This document shows, in pieces, positions 31,635 through 42,407 of a stretch of DNA of 64,000 nt (its first letter is position 1; each line of letters opens with the position of its first letter). The notes beneath the pieces were generated by a model that was given only the letters and a program-made list of their open reading frames with translations, made no database searches and was not told the origin of the DNA. The stretch covers positions 1 to 64,000 of the forward strand of contig NZ_JAAUVI010000001.1 of NCBI RefSeq assembly GCF_021352225.1, in the 5' to 3' direction. Position numbers and translations under genes: made by a program. The stretch is from Methylobacterium sp. C25 (GTDB lineage Bacteria; Pseudomonadota; Alphaproteobacteria; Rhizobiales; Beijerinckiaceae).

Positions 31635-33278
31635 ATGTACGGGATTCGATCGGCGCTGCTCTGTGGAACGGCGGCTGTGACGGCACTAGGAGCGGCCCAC
31701 GCTGCGGATTTGCCGGTCAAGAAAGCTGCGCCGATCGAGTACGTTCGTGTTTGCGGCGCCTATGGAGCAGGCTTTTTCTACATTCCTGGCACTGACACGT
31801 GCATTCGCGTCTCGGGCCGAGCCCGGTTCGAGGCCGGCACGATCCCAAATCCCGACCGCAGTCGCGGCTCGGGCGATGAGTCTCAGTTTCGCGGGCTCCT
31901 GCGCATCGCCGTGGATGCTCGGACGCAGACCGACTACGGCACTCTGCGCGCCTTCGTGCGCGAAGAGATAGCGAGCCGTTCGGGAACGCTGCTCTCGTCG
32001 GCGACACAGCTTCGCATCGCCAACGCCTTCTTCGCGACAGGCCAGGATTCTTACAGCCGCGTGCAGAACTTTGCGGTGACCGAGAAGGCCTTCATCCAGT
32101 TCGCCGGCCTGACCGCCGGCCGCGCCTCCTCGTTCTTCGACTTCTACGCACACGATTACGAGCTGATCGGCACGACGGGTGGCTCGGACATCGCCTCCAC
32201 AAATCTGCTCGCCTACACCAAGACCTTCGATGGCGGGTTCTCGGCAACCATCTCGATGGAAGATCCCGCCTTCCGCAGGCAGCCCGTCTACTCGCCCAAC
32301 TTCACGACGACGTTGCCGGTCGCCGGAACTTCGACGTTTCTCGGCCTCGGAACGAATGCGCCGGCACCGATCATTCTCACCACGAACGGCGCCTTCGACG
32401 CCACGAGCGTCGCGTACCTCGACGCCGTCCAGCGCAGCCGCCTTCCAGATTTCGTCGGCGTGTTGCGATACGACGCGCCTTGGGGATCGGCCCAGCTCTC
32501 GGGTGCTCTGCACGAGACCAATGTCGGCGGCTTCCTGTCCACCGCCGGTTCCGGCGCGATCGCAGCACCGAGCGCCGCAGCGGCTCAAGCGCTCCTTGCC
32601 GCACGCGGCGTGACGTCCGGTGCCCAGACCGCGGACGGCTGGGCCGTCCAGGGCGGCCTGAAGGTCAACCTGCCGATGATCGCCCCGGGCGACGGCTTCT
32701 ACCTGCAAGGTGCCTACGCGGAAGGCGCCATGAGCTACACCGGCTACACCTACCTGACCGGCAGCTATTCCACGAACCTGACGCCCGTCCAGGGCGCTTC
32801 GTTCAACCAGTATGTGCCCGACGCGGTCGTCAATCCGATCACCGGCAAACTCGACTTGACGAAGGCCTTCACCGTCTCAGCCGCGTATCTGCACTACTGG
32901 ACGCCGCAATGGCGCTCGGCCTTCTTCGGCAGCTACGGACAGGTCAATTTCAACAGGGGCACGCGCCAGGCCTACAGCCTGCTCGGCACCAATTTCGCCA
33001 CGGGCGCTCCGCCGAGCGCCTTCACCAACCCAGCTGCCTTCGCCGTCAGCCCCGTGCTCAGGGATAACGCCCAGGTCACCGCCGGCGCGAGCATCATTTG
33101 GTCGCCAGTCAAGGATCTCGATATCGGGGTCGAGGGCACGTATATCGGCACCAGCGTTCTCGAAGGCCGCGTTGCCGACGCGACGAGGCCGGGTAACGAC
33201 GTCAACGGCGTACCGATCCATACGGTCAAGCGCTACGACGCGACTCAGATCCGCATGCGCGTGCAGCGCGACTTCTGA
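31635..33278 (+). CDS. outer-membrane porin (Porin_2 family)
   Basis: 547 residues from ATG 31635, with a signal peptide (MYGIRSALLCGTAAVTALGA... cleaved after AHA). The alphaproteobacterial Porin_2 start is DLPVKKAAPIEYVRVCGAYG, then FFYIPGTDTCIRVSGRARFE. Alternating beta strands continue to a terminal aromatic residue (MRVQRDF), the signal for BAM assembly. It forms a general diffusion channel. It is set between the two amino-acid uptake modules, so it may supply their substrates. Two hairpins follow at 33301-33341. Confidence 0.9.
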   Translation: MYGIRSALLCGTAAVTALGAAHAADLPVKKAAPIEYVRVCGAYGAGFFYIPGTDTCIRVSGRARFEAGTIPNPDRSRGSGDESQFRGLLRIAVDARTQTDYGTLRAFVREEIASRSGTLLSSATQLRIANAFFATGQDSYSRVQNFAVTEKAFIQFAGLTAGRASSFFDFYAHDYELIGTTGGSDIASTNLLAYTKTFDGGFSATISMEDPAFRRQPVYSPNFTTTLPVAGTSTFLGLGTNAPAPIILTTNGAFDATSVAYLDAVQRSRLPDFVGVLRYDAPWGSAQLSGALHETNVGGFLSTAGSGAIAAPSAAAAQALLAARGVTSGAQTADGWAVQGGLKVNLPMIAPGDGFYLQGAYAEGAMSYTGYTYLTGSYSTNLTPVQGASFNQYVPDAVVNPITGKLDLTKAFTVSAAYLHYWTPQWRSAFFGSYGQVNFNRGTRQAYSLLGTNFATGAPPSAFTNPAAFAVSPVLRDNAQVTAGASIIWSPVKDLDIGVEGTYIGTSVLEGRVADATRPGNDVNGVPIHTVKRYDATQIRMRVQRDF

Positions 33279-33300
33279 GGCGGTACGCCCTTTGCGCAGC

Positions 33301-33341
33301 GCCGGATGACAAGTCCGGCCTGCGGGCACACTATGCCCGCA
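33301..33341 (+). terminator. double hairpin after the porin gene
   Basis: GCCGGA/TCCGGC (33301-33306 with 33314-33319) is followed by the perfect stem TGCGGGCA/TGCCCGCA (33321-33328 with 33334-33341, 5-base loop). It lies 23-63 bases past the porin stop. There is no T-run. Terminator or mRNA-end stabiliser separating the porin from gltI. Confidence 0.45.
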
Positions 33342-33409
33342 CGGGCCCGATCGCCGGCTCCTCCCGGACCGGACGTCGAGCCGAACCTTTCACGCGAAAA
33401 GGATGCGCA

Positions 33410-34321
33410 ATGCGCCTCAGACACGTGCTTTTCCTGGCCTCGCTCGCGGCTCTGACAGCGAGTGCGTCTGCGCGCGCCGAAGAGCTCACGGGCAGCCTGA
33501 AGAAGATCAAGGATTCGGGGGCGATCACCATCGGCTACCGCGATTCCTCGGTGCCGTTCTCCTATCTCGACGGTGACCAGAAGCCGGTCGGCTACGCCTA
33601 CGCGATCTGCCGCAAGGTGGCCGATGCGGTGAAGGCGCATCTCAAGCTCGACAAGCTCGAGGTGAAGCTCAACCCGGTCACCTCAGCCACCCGCATCCCG
33701 CTGATCGCCAACGGCACGATCGACCTGGAATGCGGCTCGACGACCAACAATGCCGAGCGCCAAAAACAGGCGAGCTTCACCAACACCCACTTCCTGACCG
33801 CGACCCGCTACGTCGCGAAGAAGGACAAGAAGCTCGACAAGATCGAGGACCTCAAGGGCCGCACCGTGGTCTCGACCTCGGGCACCACCAACATCAAGAT
33901 GATCAACGAGGCGAACACCGCGAGGAGCCTCGGCCTGACCATCCTGCCGGCGAAGGATCACGCCGAGGCCTTCCTGATGGTCGAGACCGGCCGCGCCGAT
34001 GCCTTCGTGATGGACGACGTGCTGCTCGCCTCGCTCGCGGCCAGTTCGAAGACGCCCGACGCCTATGCGATCTCCAGCGAGGCGCTCTCCAAGCCCGAGC
34101 CCTACGGCATCATGCTCCGCAAGGACGATGCGCCCTTCAAGGCGGTGGTCGATGCCGCCACCAGCGCGCTCTACAAGAGCCCCGAGGGCAAGGCACTCTA
34201 CGAAAAGTGGTTCACGCAGCCGATTCCGCCGCGCGGCATCAACCTCAAGCTCCCGATGAGCGAGGCCATGGTGAAGCAGTTCGCCTCGCCGAGCGACAGC
34301 CCCGATCCGGCCGCGTACTGA
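33410..34321 (+). CDS. gltI: glutamate/aspartate ABC transporter substrate-binding protein
   Basis: 303 residues with a signal peptide (MRLRHVLFLASLAALTASAS, cut after ARA). The SBP_bac_3 fold is clear: ITIGYRDSSVPFSYLDGDQK, GYAYAICRKVADAVKAHLK, DLECGSTTNNAERQKQASF, SGTTNIKMINEANTARSLGL. First gene of gltIJKL-dctA on the plus strand. Paralogue of 28875-29801, with the same DLECGSTT ligand-binding segment. Confidence 0.85.
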   Translation: MRLRHVLFLASLAALTASASARAEELTGSLKKIKDSGAITIGYRDSSVPFSYLDGDQKPVGYAYAICRKVADAVKAHLKLDKLEVKLNPVTSATRIPLIANGTIDLECGSTTNNAERQKQASFTNTHFLTATRYVAKKDKKLDKIEDLKGRTVVSTSGTTNIKMINEANTARSLGLTILPAKDHAEAFLMVETGRADAFVMDDVLLASLAASSKTPDAYAISSEALSKPEPYGIMLRKDDAPFKAVVDAATSALYKSPEGKALYEKWFTQPIPPRGINLKLPMSEAMVKQFASPSDSPDPAAY

Positions 34322-34331
34322 TCGCCCATCG

Positions 34332-35054
34332 ATGAACTACAACTGGAACTGGAGCATCTTCTTCGAGCCGTCGCCGGAGGGGGTCGGCACCTACACGGAC
34401 ATGCTCCTGTCCGGGCTGGTCTGGACGATCGCGACCGCCCTTGCCTCCTGGGCGATCGCCTTCTGCCTCGGCTCGGCGATCGGCGTGATGCGCACCCTGC
34501 CCTCCAAGGCAGCGAATGCCGTCGGCACGGCCTATGTCGAGCTGTTCCGCAACATCCCGCTGCTCGTCCAGATGTTCCTCTGGTACTTCGTCGTGCCCGA
34601 GCTTCTCCCTGAGAAGCTCGGCTCGGCGATCAAGCAGTTGCCGAACGCGCCGTTCTACACGGCGGTCGTCTGCCTCGGTCTGTTCACCGCCGCCCGCGTC
34701 GCCGAGCAGGTGCGGGCCGGCATCCTGGCGCTGCCACGCGGCCAGCGGATGGCGGCGACGGCCCTCGGGCTGACGGTGGCCCAGAGCTACCGGCACGTGC
34801 TGCTCCCGAACGCCTACCGCATCATCCTGCCGCCGCTGACCTCCGAATTCCTGAACAACCTCAAGAACACCTCCGTCGCCCTGACGATCGGGCTGCTGGA
34901 ACTCACGGCGCGGGCGCGCGCCATGCAGGAATTCTCCTTCCAGGTCTTCGAGGCCTTCACCGCGGCGACGGTGCTCTACATCGCGATCAACCTCGTGGTG
35001 ATCGTGCTGGCGACCTGGCTCGAACGCTCCGTCGCGGTGCCGGGGACGCGCTGA
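34332..35054 (+). CDS. gltJ: glutamate/aspartate ABC transporter permease
   Basis: 240 residues of the HisMQ permease type. The N terminus MNYNWNWSIFFEPSPEG is characteristic of GltJ. Five membrane segments follow, with the EAA-like loop GQRMAATALGLTVAQSYRHV that docks on the ATPase. Begins 10 bases after gltI and shares one base with gltK. Confidence 0.88.
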   Translation: MNYNWNWSIFFEPSPEGVGTYTDMLLSGLVWTIATALASWAIAFCLGSAIGVMRTLPSKAANAVGTAYVELFRNIPLLVQMFLWYFVVPELLPEKLGSAIKQLPNAPFYTAVVCLGLFTAARVAEQVRAGILALPRGQRMAATALGLTVAQSYRHVLLPNAYRIILPPLTSEFLNNLKNTSVALTIGLLELTARARAMQEFSFQVFEAFTAATVLYIAINLVVIVLATWLERSVAVPGTR

Positions 35055-35746
35055 TGTTCTCGAATTTCGATTTCGGGGTCATCGCCTCCTCCCTGCCCTA
35101 CCTGTTCGGGCAGGGCATGGTCTTCACCGTGACGCTGACGGCGCTGGCTGCCGCCATGGGCGTCGTGTTCGGCACGCTGATCGCGATGATGCGGCTCTCG
35201 GCCATCCCCGGCGTGACGCATCTCGCCAAGGGCTATGTCGAGCTGATGCGCTCGCTGCCTCTCGTGCTGGTGATCTTCTGGTTCTACTTCCTGGTGCCGT
35301 ATATCGGCGCCTGGTTGACGGGCTCGCCGACGCCGATCCAGGTCGGCGCCTTCTCCTCCGCGCTGATCACCTTCACGCTGTTCGAGGCGGCCTTCTTCTC
35401 CGAGATCATGCGCGCGGGCATCCAGTCGATCCCGAAGGGGCAGACGGCTGCCGCTCAGGCGCTGGGGATGAACTACTGGCAGACCATGGCGACGGTGGTC
35501 CTGCCGCAGGCCTTCCGCAACATGCTGCCGCTGCTGCTGACCCAGACGATCGTGCTCTTCCAGGACACCTCGCTGGTCTACGTGCTCTCGCTGACCGACT
35601 TCCTCGGCGCCGCCTCGAAGGTCGCCCAGCGCGATGGGCGGCTCGTCGAGATGTATCTGTTCGCGGCCGTCGTCTACTTCGCCGTCTGCTTCACTGCCTC
35701 CTTCCTGGTGAGGCGCCTACACAGCCGCGTGGCGATCATTCGATGA
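35054..35746 (+). CDS. gltK: glutamate/aspartate ABC transporter permease
   Basis: 230 residues, second HisMQ-type permease. [20 protein letters not shown], then the coupling loop [20 protein letters not shown]. Five membrane helices. It pairs with GltJ in the inner membrane. Translationally coupled to gltJ by a TGATG junction. Confidence 0.88.
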   Translation: MFSNFDFGVIASSLPYLFGQGMVFTVTLTALAAAMGVVFGTLIAMMRLSAIPGVTHLAKGYVELMRSLPLVLVIFWFYFLVPYIGAWLTGSPTPIQVGAFSSALITFTLFEAAFFSEIMRAGIQSIPKGQTAAAQALGMNYWQTMATVVLPQAFRNMLPLLLTQTIVLFQDTSLVYVLSLTDFLGAASKVAQRDGRLVEMYLFAAVVYFAVCFTASFLVRRLHSRVAIIR

Positions 35747-35810
35747 GAGCCTTTTCGAGCGCGGTGACCGCAGGTCCGCGCAAAAACGATGCGGCAAAGG
35801 AGTTCGGCCG

Positions 35811-36671
<861 letters not shown>

Positions 36672-36691
36672 CCCCGGCACCTCTCCTGCAT

Positions 36692-36710
36692 GGCGGGCCG
36701 CATGCCCGCC
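36692..36710 (+). promoter_or_regulatory. intercistronic hairpin between gltL and dctA
   Basis: GGCGGGC (36692-36698) pairs with GCCCGCC (36704-36710) around a 5-base loop, 21 bases after the gltL stop. Stem and loop geometry match the second hairpin between porin and gltI. Possibly slows 3'-5' decay or partly terminates, giving different gltIJKL and dctA levels. Confidence 0.4.
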
Positions 36711-36739
36711 GTAGCGGGCCCGTGAAGGAATTACTCCCG

Positions 36740-38098
36740 ATGTCGGCCGCTTCCGCCTCGCCCTCCCCGACGGCCGCAAAGCCGGCGAAGACGGCCAAGC
36801 CGCTCTACGCCTCGCTGTTCGTCCAGGTGGTCGTGGCGCTGATCCTCGGCGTCGTGATCGGCGTGACGGTGCCCGACTTCGCCATCGGCCTGAAGGTGTT
36901 CAGCGATGCCTTCCTGAAACTGATCTCGATGATCGTCGGGCCGATCGTGTTCTGCGTCGTGGTGCACGGCATCGCTGGCGCCGGCGATCTCAAGAAGGTC
37001 GGACGCGTCGGGGTGAAGGCGCTGATCTACTTCGAGGTGATGACGACGGTGGCGCTCGCGCTGGGCATCGTCATCGCCTACCTCGTCGGCCCCGGCCACG
37101 GCATGCACATCGACACCACGACGCTCGATGCCAAGGCGATGGGCAACTACGCCGACAACGCCCACAAGCTGCAGGGCGGTGGCATCGGGGCCTTCCTGCT
37201 CAACATCATCCCGACCACCGCCTTCGATGCCCTGGCGCGCAACGACGTGCTGCAGGTGCTGTTCTTCGCGGTCCTCTTCGGCGTCAGCCTCGCCCTGTAT
37301 GCCGGCCCCAAAGGGCAGAAGGTCTCCGAGATGATCGACGCCGTCGCCGGCGTGTTGTTCAAGGCGATGGGCCTGATCGTGCGGGTCGCCCCCCTCGGCG
37401 TCCTGGGAGCCGTCGCCTACACGGTCGGCAAGTTCGGCGTCGGCTCGCTCACGCGGCTGCTCTCGCTCGTCGCGCTCTACTACGTCGCGGTCGCGGTCTT
37501 CGTGCTGGTGATCCTCGGCGGGGTGATGCGGCTCGCCGGGATCAGCCTGTTCAAGTTCCTAGCCTATCTGCGCGAAGAACTGACCATCGTACTCGGCACC
37601 GCCTCCTCGGACGCGGTGCTTCCGCAGATCATGGCCAAGCTCGAGTATCTCGGCATCAAGCCGTCTACCGTCGGTCTCGTGGTGCCGACGGGCTACTCCT
37701 TCAACCTCGACGCCTTCTCGATCTACCTGACGCTTGCCGTGGTGTTCATCGCCCAGGCGACGGGCACGCCGCTCTCCTTCGGCGACCTGCTCCTCGTGCT
37801 CGGCGTCTCGCTAATCACCTCGAAGGGTGCGCACGGCGTGCCGGGCTCGGCCATCGTGATCCTCGCTGCGACGCTGAATGCCGTGCCCTCGATCCCGGCC
37901 ATCGGACTGGTGCTGGTGCTCTCGGTCGACTGGTTCATCGGCATGGCCCGCGCCGTCGGCAACCTCATCGGCAACTGCGTGGCGACGGTGGTGGTCGCGG
38001 CCTGGGAGGGCGACCTCGACAAGGACCGCGCCCGCACCGTCCTCGATAACCCGCCGCCGGACCTCGCCAGCATCGTAGCTGCGGAACCGCAGGCCTGA
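36740..38098 (+). CDS. dctA: dicarboxylate/amino acid:cation symporter (DAACS family)
   Basis: 452 residues from ATG 36740 (a GTG at 36722 is less likely). A Pro/Ala/Lys-rich N-terminal tail, eight membrane helices, the serine-rich loop LGTASSDAVLPQIMAKLEYL and the transport core TGYSFNLDAFSIYLTLAVVF. This subtype usually takes up C4-dicarboxylates. Second DAACS gene in the window; it differs clearly in loop sequences from 29825-31108, so it is not a recent copy. Confidence 0.87.
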   Translation: MSAASASPSPTAAKPAKTAKPLYASLFVQVVVALILGVVIGVTVPDFAIGLKVFSDAFLKLISMIVGPIVFCVVVHGIAGAGDLKKVGRVGVKALIYFEVMTTVALALGIVIAYLVGPGHGMHIDTTTLDAKAMGNYADNAHKLQGGGIGAFLLNIIPTTAFDALARNDVLQVLFFAVLFGVSLALYAGPKGQKVSEMIDAVAGVLFKAMGLIVRVAPLGVLGAVAYTVGKFGVGSLTRLLSLVALYYVAVAVFVLVILGGVMRLAGISLFKFLAYLREELTIVLGTASSDAVLPQIMAKLEYLGIKPSTVGLVVPTGYSFNLDAFSIYLTLAVVFIAQATGTPLSFGDLLLVLGVSLITSKGAHGVPGSAIVILAATLNAVPSIPAIGLVLVLSVDWFIGMARAVGNLIGNCVATVVVAAWEGDLDKDRARTVLDNPPPDLASIVAAEPQA

Positions 38099-38119
38099 TC
38101 CGGGGCGCCTTACTTCGCG

Positions 38120-38626
38120 TCAGGACACCCTGGCGAACCAGGGCTTCTCGAAAAAATGCTCCTCAAGGTTCAGGCCGGGCCCATCCCGGTCGACGATCAG
38201 GTAGCTCTGCTGCTGCTCGATTGGGGCAAGGATGCCGTGCCAGACATTGGCGCGATAGTTCACGCCCTGCCCTCGCGAGGCGATGAAGGCTTCAGGCTTC
38301 CCCGGCCTGCCCCCCTCGTCGGGGCACACCACCACGAGCAGGCCGCCGTCATCGAGCGGCATGAAGACTTGCGATCCAAGCGGGTGGCGTTCGACCATCG
38401 CGATCTCAACCAGCCCCGAAACCGGCTTCGACACGGCGATGCTGACGATCACCCTGGCATCGCTGCCGAGCGCCTGCGCCGCGGCCAAGGCGTGGTAGCG
38501 TAGTGCTCTGTCACCGTTCATGGACATCGGCTGATCGCCGCTGATGTCGAGAACATCACCGAACGGCGCGAAAGCCTCGCGGGTCAGCGGCCGTGCCGCC
38601 AAGGTTCTCGCCTCGATTGCCGCCAT
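38120..38626 (-). CDS. allA: ureidoglycolate lyase
   Basis: 168 residues from ATG 38626, overlapping the allE stop (ATGA). AllA family features: FAPFGDVLDI near the N terminus, MVERHPLGSQVFMPL and GVNYRANVWHGILAPI with the cupin-like histidine. Splits (S)-ureidoglycolate into glyoxylate and urea. The urea can go to the urease encoded further on. Convergent with dctA. Confidence 0.85.
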   Translation of the reverse strand: MAAIEARTLAARPLTREAFAPFGDVLDISGDQPMSMNGDRALRYHALAAAQALGSDARVIVSIAVSKPVSGLVEIAMVERHPLGSQVFMPLDDGGLLVVVCPDEGGRPGKPEAFIASRGQGVNYRANVWHGILAPIEQQQSYLIVDRDGPGLNLEEHFFEKPWFARVS

Positions 38627-39459
38627 CACACGCCGATCCTGCCGAAGCCGGCGTGGCGGTTGACGTCCTTGTAGAGGAGGTAGCGAAAGCGACCAGGACC
38701 GCCCGCGTAGCAGGCTTGGGGGCAGAAGGCGCGAAGCCACATGAAGTCACCGGCCGCGACCTCCACCCAGTCTCTGTTCAGCCGGTAAACCGCCTTGCCC
38801 TCCAGCACGAAGAGGCCGTGCTCCATCACGTGCGTCTCCTCGAAGGGGATCACGCCACCGGGCAGGAAGGTGACGATGTTGACGTGCATGTCGTGCCGCA
38901 GGTCAGCGGGATCGACGAAGCGCGTCGTCGCCCAACGACCATCGGTGCCCGGCATCGCGATCGGCTCGACATCAGCGTCGGAGGTGAAGAACGCCTCGGG
39001 CCGCTCAAGGCCATCGACGGCGCTGTAGGGCTTCCTGATCCAGTGGTAGCGCACTGCCACCGCACCTTGATTCCGGATCGTCCAGTCGGCTCCTGCCGGG
39101 AGATAGGCATAACCGCCCGGTCCCAGTGGGTGCGCGCTGCCGGAGAGGGAAATGGTCAGCTCGCCCTCGACGACGAAAAGCACACTCTGGATCGTGGAAT
39201 GCGGATCCGGGCGTTCGCTACCGCCTCCGGGCTCGGTCTCCATCAGGTACTGCGAGAACGTCTCGGAGAAGCCGCTCATCGGCCGCGCCAAGATCCAGGC
39301 ACGGGTCTTGTCCCAGAACGGCAGAAGGCTCGTGACGATGTCCGTCATCACCCCCTTTGGAATGAATACGTAGGCATCCGTGAAGACGGCCCGCCCGGTA
39401 TGCAGCGCGGACTGGTCCGGCAGACCGCCGGCGGCCTCGTGATAAGGACGGCTCATCAT
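38626..39459 (-). CDS. allE: (S)-ureidoglycine aminohydrolase
   Basis: 277 residues, bicupin. The start at ATG 39459 (MMSRPYHEAAGGLP) fits the family N terminus; the frame to 39576 adds unrelated residues. First cupin with TIQSVLFVVEGELTISL, second with LPGGVIPFEETHVMEHGLFV, whose E and H residues bind Mn(II). Converts ureidoglycine to ureidoglycolate plus ammonia in the allantoin pathway; AllA, translated from the overlapping gene, takes the next step. No allantoinase or allantoate hydrolase gene is in the window. Confidence 0.85.
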   Translation of the reverse strand: MMSRPYHEAAGGLPDQSALHTGRAVFTDAYVFIPKGVMTDIVTSLLPFWDKTRAWILARPMSGFSETFSQYLMETEPGGGSERPDPHSTIQSVLFVVEGELTISLSGSAHPLGPGGYAYLPAGADWTIRNQGAVAVRYHWIRKPYSAVDGLERPEAFFTSDADVEPIAMPGTDGRWATTRFVDPADLRHDMHVNIVTFLPGGVIPFEETHVMEHGLFVLEGKAVYRLNRDWVEVAAGDFMWLRAFCPQACYAGGPGRFRYLLYKDVNRHAGFGRIGV

Positions 39460-39746
39460 CGAACGACAGCTCCGCTCGTGGGTGAGGTTCCGCGTCTCGC
39501 TCGTGTCTGTTCGAAGGGTCGACTCATGGTGGACCGATCTCGGCGGCCTCGATCCGGGCCTGCCTAGCCCGAACATGCGAAATGCGTAAACGGGGCGGTC
39601 AGCTTTTGGCCGATGCTCGCGCTCCGATCTTGCTGTTTTCGGGTCGAGTCAAAGCGAGAGGGCGCGCGTCGAGCACGGTGCGGCTCGCTTTGTTCCGATC
39701 GGATTTTGTAGGCAGCCGGGTCGCAGAGTGACCGCCAAGTATCCGT

Positions 39747-40442
39747 CTAGACGGAAAGCCAGCGCAGCACCTGCTCCTCGTCCATCTCGGCCCTTGGTCC
39801 GAAACCGACGACCTGCCCGCGATCCATGACGGCGTAGTCGTCGCAGAGATCGCGGGCCCATTCGAAATACTGCTCGACCAGCACGATCGCCATGGTGCCT
39901 TTGCTGCGCAGATAAGTGATCGCCCGGCCGATATCCTTGATAATCGAGGGCTGGATTCCCTCGGTCGGCTCGTCGAGCACCAGCACCTTCGGGCGGGTCA
40001 CCAGGGCGCGGCCAATGGCGAGTTGCTGCTGCTGGCCTCCAGAGAGGTCACCGCCGCGTCGGTGCAGCATGTCCTTGAGCACCGGGAACAGATCGTAGAC
40101 TTCCGAGGGCACGAAACGATCCGCGCGCTTGAGCGGCGCATAGCCGGTCTCGAGGTTCTCCTTGACGGTGAGCAGCGGAAAGATCTCGCGCCCCTGCGGA
40201 ACGAAAGCCACGCCGCGACGGGCGCGATCGTAGGGCGCGAGCCGTGAGATATCGTCCGAACCGAGCTTGATTGCCCCCTTGGCGATCGGCTGCTGGCCGA
40301 CGATGGCCCGCATCAGCGAGGTCTTGCCGACACCGTTGCGGCCGAGCACGGTCGTGACCTTGCCGGGCTCGGCCGTGAGCGAGACGTCGCGCAGGGCCTT
40401 TGCGGCCCCGTAGAACAGGTCGATGCCTTCGACGGTCAGCAT
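39747..40442 (-). CDS. urtE: urea ABC transporter ATP-binding protein UrtE
   Basis: 231 residues of the LivF type: Walker A LGRNGVGKTS, GVAFVPQGREIFPLLTVKEN, signature LSGGQQQQLAIGRAL, Walker B VLVLDEPTEGIQPSI. The GRNGVGKT and TEGIQPSII variants are typical of UrtE. Final gene of urtABCDE; 3 bases after urtD. Confidence 0.9.
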   Translation of the reverse strand: MLTVEGIDLFYGAAKALRDVSLTAEPGKVTTVLGRNGVGKTSLMRAIVGQQPIAKGAIKLGSDDISRLAPYDRARRGVAFVPQGREIFPLLTVKENLETGYAPLKRADRFVPSEVYDLFPVLKDMLHRRGGDLSGGQQQQLAIGRALVTRPKVLVLDEPTEGIQPSIIKDIGRAITYLRSKGTMAIVLVEQYFEWARDLCDDYAVMDRGQVVGFGPRAEMDEEQVLRWLSV

Positions 40443-40445
40443 GCT

Positions 40446-41252
40446 TCAGCGTCCCAGATAGACTTCGACGACCTTTGGGTCGGCGGAGACGACATCGATC
40501 GAACCCTCGGCAAGCACCGAGCCCTCATGCAAGCAACTGACCCGGCATTGCAGAGCGCGCACGAAATGCATGTCATGCTCGATCACCACGACGGCGTGGT
40601 CCTTGGCGATCTCGCGCAGCAGGGTCGCTGTCTCGGCGGTCTCATGGTCGGTCATGCCGGCCACAGGTTCGTCGACGAGCAGAAGTTTTGGGTCCTGTGC
40701 CAGCAGCATCCCGATCTCGAGCCATTGCTTTTGGCCATGCGAGAGATCCGCCGCCGGCCGGCTGCGATGCTCGATCAGGCCGACCTTGGTCAGCAATCGC
40801 TCGATCTTCTCGGCCTCGACCCGGTTGCGCCAGCCGAACAGCGACGCGAAGGCCGCGCGCGGCCCTTTGAGCGCGAGCAAGATGTTGTCGGCCACCGTGT
40901 GGCTCTCGAACACGGTCGGCTTCTGGAATTTCCGGCCGATGCCGAGATCAGCGATGGCAGGCTCGTCGAGCTTCGTCAGGTCCACGATGCCGTCAAAGAC
41001 GATGCGGCCAGTATCGGGCCGGGTCTTGCCGGTGATGCAGTCCATCATCGTGGTCTTGCCGGCACCGTTCGGGCCGATGATCGCACGCATCTCACCCTTG
41101 TCGAGGGTCAACGAGAGGCCACGCAGCGCACGGTAGCCGTCGAAGGTGACCTGGACGTCGTCGAGATAAAGCAGCGCCGAGGTCAAGCGCATGTCCGGCG
41201 CATGGCTGCCCGATGGGGCAATGGGACGTTCGAGAACGGCAGCCTCGCTCAT
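40446..41252 (-). CDS. urtD: urea ABC transporter ATP-binding protein UrtD
   Basis: 268 residues, LivG type: Walker A GPNGAGKTTMMDCITGKTRP, IGRKFQKPTVFESHTVADNI, signature LSHGQKQWLEIGMLL (SHGQKQ is the UrtD form), Walker B LLLVDEPVAGMTDHE. Pairs with UrtE on the UrtBC membrane complex. ATG 41252 overlaps the urtC stop by one base; the frame upstream is shadow. Confidence 0.9.
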   Translation of the reverse strand: MSEAAVLERPIAPSGSHAPDMRLTSALLYLDDVQVTFDGYRALRGLSLTLDKGEMRAIIGPNGAGKTTMMDCITGKTRPDTGRIVFDGIVDLTKLDEPAIADLGIGRKFQKPTVFESHTVADNILLALKGPRAAFASLFGWRNRVEAEKIERLLTKVGLIEHRSRPAADLSHGQKQWLEIGMLLAQDPKLLLVDEPVAGMTDHETAETATLLREIAKDHAVVVIEHDMHFVRALQCRVSCLHEGSVLAEGSIDVVSADPKVVEVYLGR

Positions 41253-42406
41253 CAGCCGCGCCCCTCTTCGGCGAGTTTCGGTGCGATCTCGGGAGCTGGT
41301 GGGAGTTTCGCAGCAGCGCGGCGGCTGCCGAAATGCTCGACCAACGTGCCGACGATGCCCTTGGGCATGAACAGGGTGACCAGCACAAACAGCGCGCCGA
41401 GGCCGAAGAGCCACGCATCCGGCAGAGCGCCGGTCAGAACGGTCTTGGCGTAATTCACGAGCACCGCGCCGAGAGCGGCACCGACGAGCGTGCCACGGCC
41501 CCCTACAGCGACCCAAATCACGGCTTCGATCGAGTTGGTCGGAGCGAACTCACCCGGATTGATGATGCCGACCTGCGGCACGTAGAGGGCCCCGGCGACA
41601 CCGGCCATCATCGCGGAGACGGTGAAGGCGAGCGTCTTGAAGTGCTCCGGTCGGTAGCCGAGGAAGCGCGTGCGGCTCTCGGCATCACGCACTGCGATCA
41701 GGATTTTCCCGTAAGCCGTCACGGTCATGAGCCGGGCCACGAGATAGCCAAGGGCCAACGCCAAGGCAGTTGCCAGGAACAGCGCGACGCGCACGCCCTG
41801 CGCCTGGACCGGGAATCCCAAGATGTCCTTGAAGTCGGTCAGGCCGTTATTACCGCCCAGCCCCATATCGTTGCGGAAGAAGGCGAGCATCAGCGCGTAG
41901 GTCAACGCCTGCGTGATGATCGAGAGGTAGACGCCCGTGACGCGCGAGCGGAAGGCGAGCCAGCCGAACAGGAAGCCGAGCAGTCCCGGTACGGCGAGCA
42001 CCATCAGCGCGGCGAACGGAAACCAATCGAAGCCGAGCCAGTACCAGGGCAGTTCCTTGTAGTTCAGGAACACCATGAAGTCGGGCAGGATCGGATTACC
42101 GTAGACGCCGCGTGGACCGATCTGGCGCATCAGGTACATGCCCATCGCGTAGCCGCCGAGGCCGAAAAAGGCGCCGTGGCCGAGCGAGAGGATGCCGCAA
42201 TAGCCCCAAACCAGGTCCAGGGCGACGGCGAGGAGCGCGAAGGCGAGGTACTTGCCGAAGAGCGAGACCAGATAGGTCGGCAGATGCAGGGCCGAGCCTT
42301 CCGGAACTGCGAGGTTGAACACGGGCACGGCGATGCAGGCGGCCGCAATGGCCGCGAGCATGATCCAGCCTTTGGTGTCGACGAGGGAAGCGCGCGGTGG
42401 GCTCAT
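41252..42406 (-). CDS. urtC: urea ABC transporter permease UrtC
   Basis: 384 residues of the LivM type with about ten membrane helices. DLVWGYCGILSLGHGAFFGL and GNNGLTDFKDILGFPVQ are characteristic of UrtC, and the conserved loop DAESRTRFLGYRPEHFKTLA contacts the ATPase. Starts one base after the urtB stop. Confidence 0.9.
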   Translation of the reverse strand: MSPPRASLVDTKGWIMLAAIAAACIAVPVFNLAVPEGSALHLPTYLVSLFGKYLAFALLAVALDLVWGYCGILSLGHGAFFGLGGYAMGMYLMRQIGPRGVYGNPILPDFMVFLNYKELPWYWLGFDWFPFAALMVLAVPGLLGFLFGWLAFRSRVTGVYLSIITQALTYALMLAFFRNDMGLGGNNGLTDFKDILGFPVQAQGVRVALFLATALALALGYLVARLMTVTAYGKILIAVRDAESRTRFLGYRPEHFKTLAFTVSAMMAGVAGALYVPQVGIINPGEFAPTNSIEAVIWVAVGGRGTLVGAALGAVLVNYAKTVLTGALPDAWLFGLGALFVLVTLFMPKGIVGTLVEHFGSRRAAAKLPPAPEIAPKLAEEGRG

Positions 42407-42407
42407 G